Shown here one piece after another: positions 10,911 through 22,987 of a stretch of 64,000 bases of DNA. Numbering within the stretch: position 1 is the first letter of the stretch; every line of letters starts with the position of its first letter. The notes under the pieces were generated by a model. The model saw nothing but the letters and a program-made list of their open reading frames with translations. It was not told the origin of the DNA and did no database searches. Made by a program: the position numbers and the translations under genes. Source of the DNA: Acanthosoma haemorrhoidale (Eukaryota > Arthropoda > Insecta > Hemiptera > Acanthosomatidae); contig OV884011.1 of the NCBI GenBank assembly GCA_930367205.1, positions 48,187,754 through 48,251,753 of the forward strand. Direction: 5' to 3'.

Positions 10911-11546
10911 GTACAACCATAATGCAAAATTCGTTCCTATGACATATGCACTGCTTCGTTGAAAAATGTTTACAATCAAGAAGTACATATATGACAATCG
11001 AACCACACTCGATAAGACTTTTGATAAGTCTACAGACAAAAATAATCGCGTGTAGGTTGAATCGGCCACGCAGACGAAAATAGTAGATCTGGTTTACGTA
11101 CTTTAGCCAGTCTACAATATTTTATATATTGCTTATATATTGAATATTTTTCTTCATTGCTAATTCCAGACGTCATGATTACACGATTGACTCACGTGTA
11201 ACGTGCGATAATAATTAGTTAGAATGTGAATCTGGAATTAGTTTAGTTAATTTGCAGACTTTCTTGTTGCCTTATATGTCAAAAATAATTGAGATCAGCC
11301 GGATGTACACATGTTTGTTAAATATAATATATTTTTTTGTAATTATAAGGTTTATGTTGTCACAATGATTTTAAGTTAGGAGTTCACAGGTAGCCACTAA
11401 TTTAAATTTGAGTAGATGCATTTTTTATGATAATGACTTGAAAAATATAAGATTTTGATCAAAATTTATTTATGAACTTGGATTTACCATACGATGTATG
11501 CCTGCATAGTGTTGGTGGTGTAGTAGCAAGTAAAGTAAGTATTTTG
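10911..11546. other. AT-rich intergenic DNA, nothing recognised
   Basis: AT-rich, with short open frames only. It ends at the target site duplication of the next element. Confidence 0.4.
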
Positions 11547-11556
11547 AAATAACGCG

Positions 11557-12517
11557 TCACCTTGACGAAATCGAGTAATGGTGCAACCAATGGTGAATCA
11601 AAGTCAATTAAGAAAATGTTCCCACATAACCTTTACCCTCTGCCGCAAGTCCTGTCCGCCAGCCTTTTTAAATTCAATTCCTCTCTCTGTGTCTGAGACA
11701 GTACGGTATTTAGGCTTCCATCTCGACAAAAGACTGACATGGAACCCACACACGAGGCTAAAAAGAGAAGAACTAAACAGACGCTTTGGACAACTGTACA
11801 GACTACTTTGAAGGACATCCCACCTCTCAATAGAAAACAAACTACTTATTTACAAGGTTATACTTAAGCCAATCTGGACATACGGAATAGAGCTATGGGG
11901 GACAGCAAAAAAGTCGAACATCAAGCGCATCTAATCCTTTCAATCAAAAGTCCTAAGAACAATAGTAAATGCCCCTTATAACGTCTGCAACAAAACCCTT
12001 CACAATGATCTGAATATACCCTATATTCTTGAACTCATCCCTTCCAAGTTCATAAAATTCCATAGTAACCTATCCAACCACCCTAATTCCCTAGCATAGT
12101 CATTGCACTGCACCACTCACCCCTATAACCTCTTCGGAGATAAAAACGGCAGTGGCCTCGTGACCTGCTATAACTAAGTGATAGTGGGAGTTCTGGCAAT
12201 GGCCAGTTTCTCTAATCATGTCCTGAGCGTCTGTGGCTCTCGCGCTCTTGGTCAGCCTCCGCTGGCTCTTATCCAGTGACGCGACTGACGTAGGAGCGTG
12301 GGGGACTCCCCAAGACTCCGCTTCCTCCTTCGCATGCGACAACCTTGTGGACTTGGGGGGCCTCTGGGCCTTTTTGTAAATATTGTATGAATGATCGAGT
12401 GAATGATGAATTGTAAATATGGTATGAATGATAACATTTATCTCAATTACTCATTGCCTAATAAAAGGCAGATTGTAATTTTATCTTAATAAAATGGATT
12501 GAAACAAAAAAAAAAAT
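11557..12517 (+). mobile_element. 5'-truncated Jockey-like LINE (copy A) with 10-bp target site duplication
   Basis: The insertion is bounded by AAATAACGCG at 11547-11556 and 12518-12527 and ends in a poly(A) tract (about 12505-12516), so its ends are well fixed. The coding part encodes the end of a Jockey-clade reverse transcriptase. KCSHITFTL, the YLGFHLDKRLTW motif with LKREELNRRF, and then (with frame changes) LKPIWTYGIELWGT and NDLNIPYILELIP correspond to the thumb and downstream region. The palm with the catalytic YADD lies upstream and is absent. Reading frames are broken by stops and a frame change near 11810, so the copy is dead. About 400 bp of GC-richer 3' region follow. Confidence 0.93.
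11578..12100 (+). pseudogene. Jockey-like reverse transcriptase, C-terminal remnant
   Basis: This part of LINE copy A still translates. The first open stretch, 11578-11811, gives 77 residues with ITFTLCRKSCPPAF, then ETVRYLGFHLDKRLTW and NPHTRLKREELNRRFGQL. After a frame change, the conserved NKLLIYKVILKPIWTYGIE and LWGTAKKSN blocks appear, then FQSKVLRTIVNAPYN. These are hallmarks of the Jockey clade. The catalytic aspartates are not included. The same region in copy C at 49460-50090 is closely similar, so the consensus frame could be recovered by alignment. Confidence 0.88.
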
Positions 12518-12527
12518 AAATAACGCG

Positions 12528-12655
12528 CACACTATTTAGTTTTCTGTGTGACTGAAAGGTTTGCATTTGAGTAGGAATGTTTGAGCATTGTATCTTGCAG
12601 ACTTCTAGAACGGCCAATTTCTAGAAATATCTGAATCGTCTAGTCACAACAATAC
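12528..12655. other. AT-rich spacer
   Basis: A short spacer with nothing recognised. Confidence 0.35.
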
Positions 12656-13010
12656 AAAATGCTGGCCCAGTTGCAGTCATCGAATGCACCACTCAAGGAC
12701 TATTAGAGGCAAAAGGCGACACTCAATGATCATTTAATAGTGGGACTGGCACCAGTGGGAGATGAAAAGGCCAGCCGGGAGGTCCTGATGTCCCCTCAAT
12801 GATCTGCCCTAATCATTGCGTCCCTTCGTTGCTGCAGTTAGCGGCGCCGAGCAGTCAATGGTCATTCATGGGGTCAGGAAGCAACTTTTTACCTGCCCGG
12901 CAAATTATATACAGAACCGCGGCTCGCATAAAGAGATTTCGCAGTTCATTGATGGCGAGGCCAAACCGTAGTAAACGCTCACTGGGTTTTTGCCGTTCTA
13001 GAGTTAATGT
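12656..13010. other. GC-richer non-coding island 4
   Basis: Balanced composition, homeodomain- and GATA-like words (TCAATGATCATTTAATAG, CCCTAATCATTG), and an 88-codon open frame (12799-13065) without recognisable domains. It may be regulatory DNA. Confidence 0.25.
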
Positions 13011-13723
<713 letters not shown>

Positions 13724-13879
13724 ATTTAAATTTAGACGAAAACCAACCTCTCTATAATGATAATATGCTGTCAATTTCTGATGAGCTTTATCTTCCCTAA
13801 CAGTCCGATCTTCGGGCGGAGTTAGTATCTTATAAATACCTGCAAAGATGGCTTTGATAGTAGATGAAGTACAAACGTA

Positions 13880-14116
13880 CAAAGCTATAATATTTCTTAT
13901 GGTAAATGTACTTAGCACCGTAATAGCCAGGGTTTTTCCTGGGTTAAATAACTTATGGTTCGATTTCACGCCTAACAATATGCACTGGCCATTTGTACAA
14001 TTCGGGACAATACCTGAAACTCATCATTCTTTGTATTTCTTTGAGTTTAGTCGGTGAGGAATACAGGGATCACAAAATAATATATGTTTTTAATATTTTT
14101 TCTATAACTAATCATT
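13880..14116 (+). repeat. Duplicated block B (first copy)
   Basis: This block of about 237 bp recurs at 15482-15723. The first 160 or so bases are identical in the two copies. Differences start only at the word CTTTGATGAGTTTCGTCGG, which here is shortened by three bases and carries substitutions that create a stop. The translation from 13848 gives 69 residues with one hydrophobic segment (AIIFLMVNVLSTVIARVF) followed by a polar tail (NNMHWPFVQFGTIPETHH). I do not recognise the protein. It may be an exon fragment, part of a transposable element, or chance coding. Confidence 0.8.
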
Positions 14117-14684
14117 TTAGTCTAGAAACCTTCCCCACCCCCTTGTTTAAAAATATATATATATATATATATATATTAAATATTTATTAGCTTCAGTCAG
14201 AGAGATGGGGACAAATATAATACAACTAATACAGGTGGATTATTTTTCAAATCTTCCACAAAGCAAAGTTTAGGGAGCCAGTCATAAAGATCATCATTCG
14301 TCGTTCCAGTTCACTCAGTTTTTGTAAGTTAGTTTTGATGCAGTTAGCCAAAGTGCATAATATTCAACGCGCAGCGAGATGTTAGTTGGCGTTTAACTTG
14401 AGACAGACCAACCATGAAACTCCAACGGTCCGAGTAATTGGACCATAGATCAAATTTCTGACGTTTAATTAGAGCATAAATATGAAGGTAGCATCCAGTT
14501 AGAGATAGGCTATCGGTAGAGGTGTCGGATATTGGTGTAGCGAGGTGTAGATTGTTGAAAATTGTTGTTATATTATAACCCCCAAAAAAATCTCACAATA
14601 AATGTAGATAATGAATAACATAATAATAAAATACTTCTATCCTTATAATGTAAGTGATGATATAAGATGATGAAGATGCATCAT
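14117..14684. other. Intergenic DNA inside the local duplication
   Basis: This stretch contains the AT microsatellite at 14153-14176 and otherwise unrecognised sequence with moderate composition at 14200-14540. It has no counterpart between C and B' or between B' and C'. Confidence 0.35.
14153..14176. repeat. (AT)12 microsatellite
   Basis: An uninterrupted AT dinucleotide run. Confidence 0.9.
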
Positions 14685-15224
14685 TTATGATGCGAAAGTA
14701 ATTAAAGGGTTATCTTTTGCGTGAGAGTTAGATACTCTTAACACCTGATCTTGATTGAAATTAATTGTATAGTATATTTGGATGGACACCATTGGCTTAA
14801 TATGACTATAAGAAATATGGTTCATGAAACAAGAAAATATCTGATAATTACTTGTCAAAAAGACTCCTTCATTTCTTTCTATCGGTGAGGAGAAAAACCA
14901 ATGAAGTGATTGATGGATGGTTTGGATAAAACAAAGCCAGGTAGAGGACTCCGGAAATATTGGGTGGAAAGACAAAAAAAGGGCTTGCATGGCGGAAGTA
15001 TTGGGGAAGTACAAATAGGACAAATATGTCTTGATAAATTTCGTTTCATCGTTTACTGTACGCCAATTCGTTCGCTTGCTTTTTAAACAGTCAAATGTTT
15101 TCCATTCTTGAAGTATTATTGAGAATCGATACAGATCCGTTACACATATAATATTTTTTGATTTTTTTTGTTTAGTTAGTGTTAGTTTGTTTACTTTTAC
15201 ATATGCGTCATTATTTATTTGCAT
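14685..15224 (-). CDS. Unrecognised 179-codon open frame
   Basis: This is the longest open frame in the window not caused by a simple repeat or minisatellite. The translation starts MQINNDAYVKVNKLTLTKQ, has a basic N-terminal part, then a region rich in Phe, Ser and His (HPIFPESSTWLCFIQ), and ends DNPLITFAS. I see no known domain, signal peptide or clear membrane segment. In DNA this AT-rich a stop-free run of 540 bases is unlikely but not impossible by chance. Its first 40 bases lie in block C, which is duplicated at 15775-15897. The second copy reads MQINNDTYVKLNM and then stops. It may be an exon, a piece of an unrecognised mobile element, or random. Confidence 0.2.
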   Translation of the reverse strand: MQINNDAYVKVNKLTLTKQKKSKNIICVTDLYRFSIILQEWKTFDCLKSKRTNWRTVNDETKFIKTYLSYLYFPNTSAMQALFLSFHPIFPESSTWLCFIQTIHQSLHWFFSSPIERNEGVFLTSNYQIFSCFMNHISYSHIKPMVSIQIYYTINFNQDQVLRVSNSHAKDNPLITFAS

Positions 15225-15325
15225 ATGAAATTAGTTATTCTTGCTATTAAATATATGTTTAAAAACTTATGAAGCCACCAGTGATACTGTTGGACGAAAA
15301 GTGAATTTGTAGAAAATTTATTTTA
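15190..15325. repeat. Duplicated block C (first copy)
   Basis: About 135 bp, closely similar to 15770-15897. Shared words include CATTATTTATTTGCATATG and TGATACTGTTGGACGAAAAG. It carries scattered substitutions, so it is more diverged than block B. Confidence 0.85.
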
Positions 15326-15481
15326 TAATGTTGTATATTTGTCAGGTAAAATAGCTTGTGTAGTTCTGATAAATTCCGTTTTTTTACGTTACTTATACAT
15401 TTTGACCAGTTTCTGATGTTGAGGTTGTTAGTTAGGAAATAGTCGTATTTTCATGTCTTTGTCGATGACGATCGTGGCCAC
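15326..15481. other. Spacer between C and B'
   Basis: AT-rich, nothing recognised. The segment just before B' (ATGTCTTTGTCGATGACG) weakly resembles the segment before B (ATGGCTTTGATAGTAGATG). Confidence 0.35.
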
Positions 15482-15723
15482 CAAAGCTATAATATTTCTT
15501 ATGGTAAATGTACTTAGCACCGTAATAGCCAGGGTTTTTCCTGGGTTAAATAACTTATGGTTCGATTTCACGCCTAACAATATGCACTGGCCATTTGTAC
15601 AATTCGGGACAATACCTGAAACTCATCATTCTTTGTATTTCTTTGATGAGTTTCGTCGGCGAGGATACAGGGATCACAAAATAATATATATGTTTTTAAT
15701 ATTTTTTCTATAACTAATCATTA
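15482..15723 (+). repeat. Duplicated block B' (second copy)
   Basis: Identical to block B over about 160 bases and nearly so to the end. Its frame is longer than in B: from 15453 to 15713 it gives 86 residues. It keeps the segment FFDEFRRRGYRDHKIIY that is broken in B by a 3-base deletion and substitutions. No family recognised. Confidence 0.85.
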
Positions 15724-15769
15724 TTTCGTTGATCATTATTAGTGATAATCCTAATCTTTTACTACATGT

Positions 15770-15897
15770 TTAGTTTTACATATGTGTCATTATTTATTTG
15801 CATATGAAATTATTTATTCTTGCTATTAAATATATGCTTAAAAACTTAATAAGCCACAAGTGATACTGTTGGACGAAAAGTGAATTTGTAGACAATT
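15770..15897. repeat. Duplicated block C' (second copy)
   Basis: The counterpart of 15190-15325, lying about 50 bp after B'. The order B, C, B', C' indicates a tandem duplication in which about 1 kb between B and C was either lost from the second copy or inserted into the first. Confidence 0.85.
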
Positions 15898-18180
15898 TTC
15901 AGATCCAGTACTTAGGTTATCTCGGAGGTCATACCTAGAGAGCTGACAACTGGACTACTCGATTTGATTGATGAGCCTTGAGCGTTATAATGTTAGAGGT
16001 TATCTAGCAGTATTTTAAGAAATGTCAACATCTTTTCATCACTGCATGAACCATTAGATATAGATACCTCTAATAAAGCTAGGTTTGTGTTATTAAGAGA
16101 TGTTCGTGCCAAAACGAACCAAAATATAAGAAACCATATGGTTTGTCAACGATCCAAGTGGCTTTGTCAACTTCCCTCACCAGTTAAGGGACTCTCCCGA
16201 CTCGAGTGAGCTTTTATATCAGACGGTCTCCTTCCTTCCTTTTCAAATTTCAGAGTAACTTTTTCTAAGTGCTCTTTCGGTAATGGAAGAGGAAAGGTTA
16301 TTTTCCATCCGTGTAGTAATCCCCTGATAATATTTGTTTGTAACAAATAAGTTTATTATATTAGTAGTTTCTAACGCTCTTTTTATTCTTAACATCTTCG
16401 AAGTTCATATAAATTACTTGGTTATGCATTGATTCTGTACTGAAGGTTTAAATTGTCTTCATCTAACTAACTTCTTAAGCGTTTTTTTGTTCAAATATTT
16501 TAAACGTACTTTACGAAACATTTACTTACTTTTAATATGGACTAAAAAAAATATTTAGTGCTTCTTATCTCGGTGAATAATTTCAAAATATTTTTGAGGG
16601 ACTGTGAAATCATTCCTTCATTGAACAGTTGAGCTGTACAGGTAGTATTACTTGGTAAATATCTTTTGCGAAATTTTCTTTTTCTATGTTCGTTAAGAGA
16701 CATGGCCCTACTTTTTTTAATAGAAATCATTTTTCAGAGATTAGTTTTAAAAAACGAGAAACCATTTCACCCCTTTTTCTGCTTACATTAATGTTTACTG
16801 TCTGTGTCTGTTTAGTAAAAAAACTAATAATTTTACATGTACATATCATTCTATGAAGCTACAAGATTAAAACTAGTGCTCCACGGAATATGTTGAATCA
16901 TTAATTAATTAATTATTTGGTGATAAAAAATCCATCACATTGTATTGGTCTTGCATCTTTTTACTATAAATAAATTAAAAATATTTAAAAAAACTGTCAG
17001 GTAAAAAACAAAGAGAGGTAAATTAATCTATACTAATTACGCACTCGTGATTAATAAAATCTATTATATGTTTTATATCTCTAAGTGTATTTGCAACTTC
17101 TCAACGACCCAAATTTTATTTTCTATTGCTCCCTGGAATACGAACTATTCTAAACTTCAGATAACTCGAAACAAGTTCTTAAGATATTTTAAATTTTTAA
17201 CTGATTCCCCTCAATACACTAAAATCAGTTGAGTAAATGAGGATGTTGGCATACCAATAATAAGTTACTTTATAAGACAGAATCAATAATTTTTTGTTCT
17301 TATCGAGGGAGTTTAAATTACCTTATCTGCAGTATTTCAGCTTTGGCTAAATAAAGTTTTAAAGTATAAATTAGATACATTATTTTAGTTATGTTAAGAT
17401 TCATTTAGTTAAAAATAATATTTTTGTTAATATACGTTTAAAGGAAATGTATTTCTTTAATTTGAATTGTTGGCGCGCATATCACCACGAAACGAACGCG
17501 TAATTAAGAAAGCTGTGGAAAGAGGAGAGTGCAACATTGTGAAAAAGATACAGTGATTATTAATTTCTTTACTTAAACTGGTTGAAACCTGAGATGGGAC
17601 TGACATTAATTAAAGAATAACTTTTAATGTTTCTTTTTGTCACAGGAAGGATTTGTAAGAATATTATATATAGTTTCCTTAATTTAAATTTAAAACAATA
17701 TTTAAATTAATTTGAAACAATAAACTTTTTGTTACAGAGAAACTCGGTATTGTTTATTTTGTTGTGTCATTTCTCTGGCTAAAATTAATAACTCTTACAC
17801 CCGTTTTATTTTTATTGGGCTGGTCCTGGTTTTAGTTTTTAATAATTTTTCTCTAAATACATATTAGATTTAATTAGGCTATGTGTATCAACATTTGGCT
17901 GATATTTTGCATGGAAATTTTACTTCAAGTCCCCAGAGATGCTAAAAATAAAAGCAACCAGTGTCACAAGAAACTCAATTGCTTGTTAATTAAGAAGAAA
18001 TATTTTCCTATATTATTTAGTACGTACAGTATGCCCTGTAGTATTTAGAATTTTCCTAAAGTATGTAGTATGCAATTAACATGTATTGGTAACTTAGTGG
18101 ACTGTAATTTCAAGAAGTTTTCTGAACTACCATCAAAATCGTCTAAAACACTTGATTTGAAATGTTATTATTATTAGCCC
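15898..18180. other. AT-rich intergenic DNA, nothing recognised
   Basis: Only short open frames occur (62 codons minus at 16542-16730, 61 codons plus at 17047-17232), both of ordinary AT-rich composition. Confidence 0.4.
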
Positions 18181-18680
18181 AGAATCAGATTGTATCTTAG
18201 AACACACATACAGATCATTTCTCTGTACCTGTGTGGCCGGCTACATGTTTTTTTGCTGGCTACAAAGAGCAGGTGTTGGGGGCACGTGCTAGGTATCACC
18301 ACGAACAAACAGAAACAATGGAAGCCGCCCAAGACATTAGCGCCGACAGAACACACAACAGAGTGGCGGCAGAGAACAATCGCAAAGTGTTTCCCCAATC
18401 GCTAATAGATATAACTGTCTGCGACCAGCGACAAAGGCCCTAAGAGCCTCGAGCCGACAGCCCGGCGCCTGGTCAGCTCCTGTGTGACCGAGGCTTCATT
18501 TCACGCCAGGGCTCGCAGGTAATCGCGGATCTTAGTGGTCGCACTAACGCAAACAGTCTGCGCCGATCAAATCGCCTGTGAACTCTGACGAATCCGCACG
18601 AATGGGACGATCAAACATTCCCTCGACCGGACCTAGTGGCTGCTATGCAAAGTAGGTCTTCGTCTCAGCCTGACCTCAAT
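18180..18680. other. GC-richer non-coding island 5
   Basis: Markedly more balanced composition (GC-rich words such as GAGCCGACAGCCCGGCGCC). It includes several overlapping short open frames of 70-74 codons on both strands with no recognisable domain. Regulatory DNA or an old, unrecognised mobile element is possible. Confidence 0.25.
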
Positions 18681-20220
18681 TAATTTACTGTTCGTTATAG
18701 GATTTCAACATAAAGAGGTTCTCCTTTCTTTCTACAGATTTGAAAGAAGCTTCTGGCTTATTATGGCATCAGTACACTAAATTTTCAATAGCAAAATTAT
18801 TCCAATCAGACCGTAAATTTCAGGCCAGAGACAACAGAACACTCTCGTACATTTGGAGGTACGTATTATGCCCAATTCAGTTTAACTTATTACACAGCCA
18901 CAAGCTATTCAATGGGATTGAATGCGGATCAGATAAATGTTTTCTAAAATAATATTTCAAATTTCCTAGAAATATGGGATTTAGCGGGAAATAACAACTA
19001 ATATGAAGTTGTGTTAGCTAGTTTAGTTTTTAAAAAAATTAAAAAAGAGCCTCTCCCAAAACATCTTTTTTTATTGATATGACATCATTAGTCGACGTTT
19101 CGCCTGCACAGTTAATAATATTACCTTAATTTTCTTATAAATCCATTATTATAAATAGTAAATCGGTGTTTTTTTTTAGAGCTCGTCATCTACGACGATC
19201 ATTTATGGCTGCATATCTACGATCATAAAAACATGACCGACTCCGGTTTGGCTCAACTGGTTATGTATACAGTTACTATAAGAACAACGTATTTGTATGA
19301 TTTTGTATGGAAAGTATTATTTACCTATTGTTACGTGGTGGCCTACCCTAACATGGCGATGTAAATAAAAATTGATTTAAGAATAAGAATAGGTTAAGTG
19401 ACAAAGATTGTAAAAGTGGGGCAAGTGCCGACTGGAAGTAGGCATGCAGTAAAACCGTTTTTGTAAGAATTCTCTGCCTCAAAAGGTCGCATCTGTTTCT
19501 CTATGAACCATCACAAAGAGGAAAGTTTTCAAACCTTCCTTTCCTCCCCATTAAGTATTGCAATTATTTACAAGGACGATGCGATACTGGAAATATTATT
19601 ACATGATGATCTTGCAAAATATAAACTCAGTACGTCAAAGAAAATAGGTTCTTCTAAGTGATATAACCACACTTCCTAGAAGAAATAGTACGTAAGGATA
19701 AGTCCGCATTTTGATTTTACAACTATATTTGTTAATTGTAAAAATATTATAATCGTAAAATGATAAAAACTCATTTCTTGATTTTGATACCATTGACCAC
19801 CATTGAACGCAATTGAAATGTATAACTTAACTCCAAAATTCATCTATGAATTTGAAACAAGATTCATCATGTCATAAAGAAGTTAGCCTTAAAGACATGA
19901 TGGATCTTGGACATATACACGCACTATACAACAACATAAATCATATTTGTTGTCAAATGAAATCATATTTAATGTAAGATTTTTTTTAATTGAGAAGTTC
20001 TTCTCAGGTTCAATTTTTTATGTCAAAGGGATCTTGGCAAAATCGCCGAAATTGGCTTCCACAGACTTATCCAACTGCGTTCAATCAATAAAGTTCTTCG
20101 TTACATTTTTTATTCTTATTCCATAAATAATTCCGAGATTTTGTCTTAGATAATTCTAGTATCATGTCCAAAAACCATTGCAACACTACAATTGCGGATA
20201 ATTTGTGGATGATCGTTTTT
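18681..20220. other. AT-rich intergenic DNA, nothing firmly recognised
   Basis: Near 19190-19235 a short direct repeat (ATCTACGACGATCAT and ATCTACGATCAT) is visible. No gene recognised. Confidence 0.4.
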
Positions 20221-20225
20221 GTTAT

Positions 20226-21096
20226 TGTAACGACCGCTAATTACATAAGATAAAACACCCTACACTCTATTGTATATATGTTGTAAATTAATTTAAACAA
20301 ATGTAAATAACATTACCAAACCATAAGTCATTGTAAATGTTGTAAACAATAAAAGACGCAGCTGCAAACAAACAAGTTAGAGGCTGGAAACCCTCACCCT
20401 CTACCCAGAGCAGGTATCGGGTGACCCGGACGAAGCCTGAGTCACTACGAGAACAAAGGGCCACCGCATACTGGGATATCATTGACCACAATACATACAT
20501 ACACAACACGAGTCACATGATTGGGTACTAACGATGCAAGTCGGGTATGAATTGACCCGGATTTTTGCCTGTAAATCATTCTCACGGTGGGTCTCTACTG
20601 GCGAACTTGCAGCTGCACTGATGTTTCAAAACTTGGCCTTCTCGTTTATGAAAACCTCTGGACCTCTCTTGCTAACCTCGCTATGTTTTAGTCCGGCCTT
20701 GTCAGACCCCAAACTCTCCTAGTGGGATTCTCTGCCTTCGTCTTGCTAAAACTAGCAGCTCCTTGGGAGAGACCTCTTCCTCGTGGACAACAGTTGCCGT
20801 GGCCTACAAACTTTACCTAGTAGTGTATCCCACGGCAATCCAGTCTGCCTCTCTCCGGTTCACACTCGCCTTTGGGATCTGGACGGATTTCACCTACACT
20901 CAGATACCGAGTGTGAATTCGTGGTCATTCCAAGACCACATAAACTACCTACACTACCTGCCCTATACCTCTTCTCCTGACCATAGTCTGGATAGTAAGA
21001 CCCGTCATGAAGCAATTTTCCAGGTCATAGCCTAATCAACCCTCACTTCGTCACCAGGGCTAGGGTAACTAGGCACCCCCTCGTGACGACCCGACA
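20226..21096 (+). mobile_element. Solo LTR (copy 1) with 5-bp target site duplication
   Basis: The element starts TGTAACGACCGC and ends CGTGACGACCCGACA, with TG and CA termini. It is flanked by a perfect GTTAT duplication at 20221-20225 and 21097-21101. Its 5' part (to about 20350) and its 3' part (from about 20569) match the LTR at 43121-43996, whereas the middle is different. No gag, pol or second LTR adjoins it, so it is a solo LTR left by recombination between the two ends. A 5-bp duplication fits Gypsy, Copia or BEL elements; the class cannot be settled from the LTR alone. The short open frames inside (62-90 codons) are not genes. Confidence 0.92.
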
Positions 21097-21101
21097 GTTA
21101 T

Positions 21102-22946
21102 GTTTTCATTTCTTATAGCTTATCTAATGGCTGCTCTCTACCAGTATTCCATCCCGGTTTTCCATTCCATTCCAAAGGTTTTTTCACATCTGCATTCGTA
21201 AAATCTTTGGCTCTCAACTACAGGTCATTATTTCACTTAGCAGACTAATTAAAAAAAATCATTGCCAATTCAAATTTTGCACAAAATGGCCAGGAACCCC
21301 ACTGATAGTGTTCTTCCTTTTAAAAATTATCATAGTAAAGTAATTATCACTGCTTGAGTAACTAATGAGATTCAGTATATGAAAGTACGTTACAAACGGC
21401 GAACAGCATAAATGGTCAAATATTATTAATGGAAACTGTTACAACGAAGGACTAATTCATGGTAAACGGCGCAGTATACCGAAGATATAAAAGATAATAT
21501 GCATATATGTACATAGGCCATGGAGGCCAATAATGGCTGGCTAAACTTCCTAATTAAGATAGTCCACGGAGATACATGTCGTTAGTGTGTCTGTGTCGGT
21601 GTGTGTTCACTCGGAGATATTCAGCAAACATGCATGTGTGTGGGAAGTGTGGATCGATTATAGTTAGTTATGGAGTTCTCACATATTCAAGGTTAATTGG
21701 TTCGACAATTAGCGCTTGTAAATGTCTACCTGTGAACTAAAACCGGCACACATTATACACAAAAACTAGACTACACCCATAGAAATGATACAAGTCTATG
21801 GATAATTCAAGAGGACAAGTTTTTTATGACATACAAATGCATATTGCTTGCGAGTAGCAAGATGTGCACTATTCTCCAGCGTTGGTCTCTTTCAATCGAA
21901 ATTAATACTAATTTTGTTTATATTTATTAAGTTTATGTTGAGACTTCCACTATAAGATAGGTAGAAGGAAAAAATGTTACGGCCAATAGTCACTATAAAA
22001 TAGTCAAATATTTTATTATGTCATGCGAACCAACGTTTTGGCATCATCTAAATGAAAAACTAGGTAGTATATAATGAAGCTTTAAAAATAAATCTAAGTG
22101 ACATAATAAAATGTATAATTTTATTTTATGGAGACTTTTCCTTCCACCCGATAATTTTAGTAATATTTAAGAGGTTTACAAGGGTGAGGCCAGTGAACAA
22201 TGCTTGGCAAGTGTATAAAGTCAAGGAATTTCACAGTAATTTTTGGAGGCATTAAACAGTCAGTATTCATTTAGTGCTATTTTAAAATAAACAAAAATTG
22301 AAGAAGAAAAAACTTATAAGTCCCGATTGCGGCAAAAGTCAGCATTCAAGTGATGTTTCAATCCTCATCTTCAATCAAACAGGATTGGTCCAAAAAGAGC
22401 GTTCTGATTCGTCTATTAAGTCGTTTCCATTCAAGTACTAAGTATCATCTTAGACTACTGCATATTACTCAGCTGGAGACTGATACCCAGAGCCTATTTG
22501 CACTATGCTCGTCAATTAAAATTAGGAGAGTGGCCGATCTGGTAAAGACTAAACAATTTTTGCATCGCTTTTTAAGGGAAAGTTTTTTTATTGGATACGA
22601 TTACAAAAAATAATACAATATCAAGGATCGCATTGGATTTTCCCTAAGATGAGACAGCTTCAATCAGGTTAAATGAAAGTTTGGAAATTGCAAAATAATT
22701 GTGGCTAAGCGTTTTCATAGGGAACTTACATTTAATTATTTAATTGGGATACATCAAGAAAGAATTTTATGAATTACAGAGGTAAAGTAGACACCGATGA
22801 TTAATTTGTTTCAGTTTCAATCCCATACCAAATGAACCATTTAACATTAACAATGTCGTGGCTTTTTGCCCAGTACTAATTTTTTTTTTTTAAATCACTA
22901 CTCATATTTTCCTTTTTTGCTAACCAGATCGTATTAAGTGACTAGC
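21102..22946. other. AT-rich intergenic DNA, nothing recognised
   Basis: An 87-codon open frame at 22350-22613 has no recognisable domain. A GT-rich stretch lies at about 21575-21650. Confidence 0.4.
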
Positions 22947-22947
22947 A

Positions 22948-22955
<8 letters not shown>

Positions 22956-22987
<32 letters not shown>

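Noticed and set aside
13848..14057. Small mitochondrial membrane protein (compared with complex I and complex IV small subunits)
   Set aside because: One hydrophobic segment and a charged tail are suggestive, but no residue pattern matched the families I compared from memory.
20534..21035. Several open frames of 62-90 codons that look gene-like
   Set aside because: They lie inside a solo LTR and have counterparts in the LTR at 43121-43996 with broken frames.
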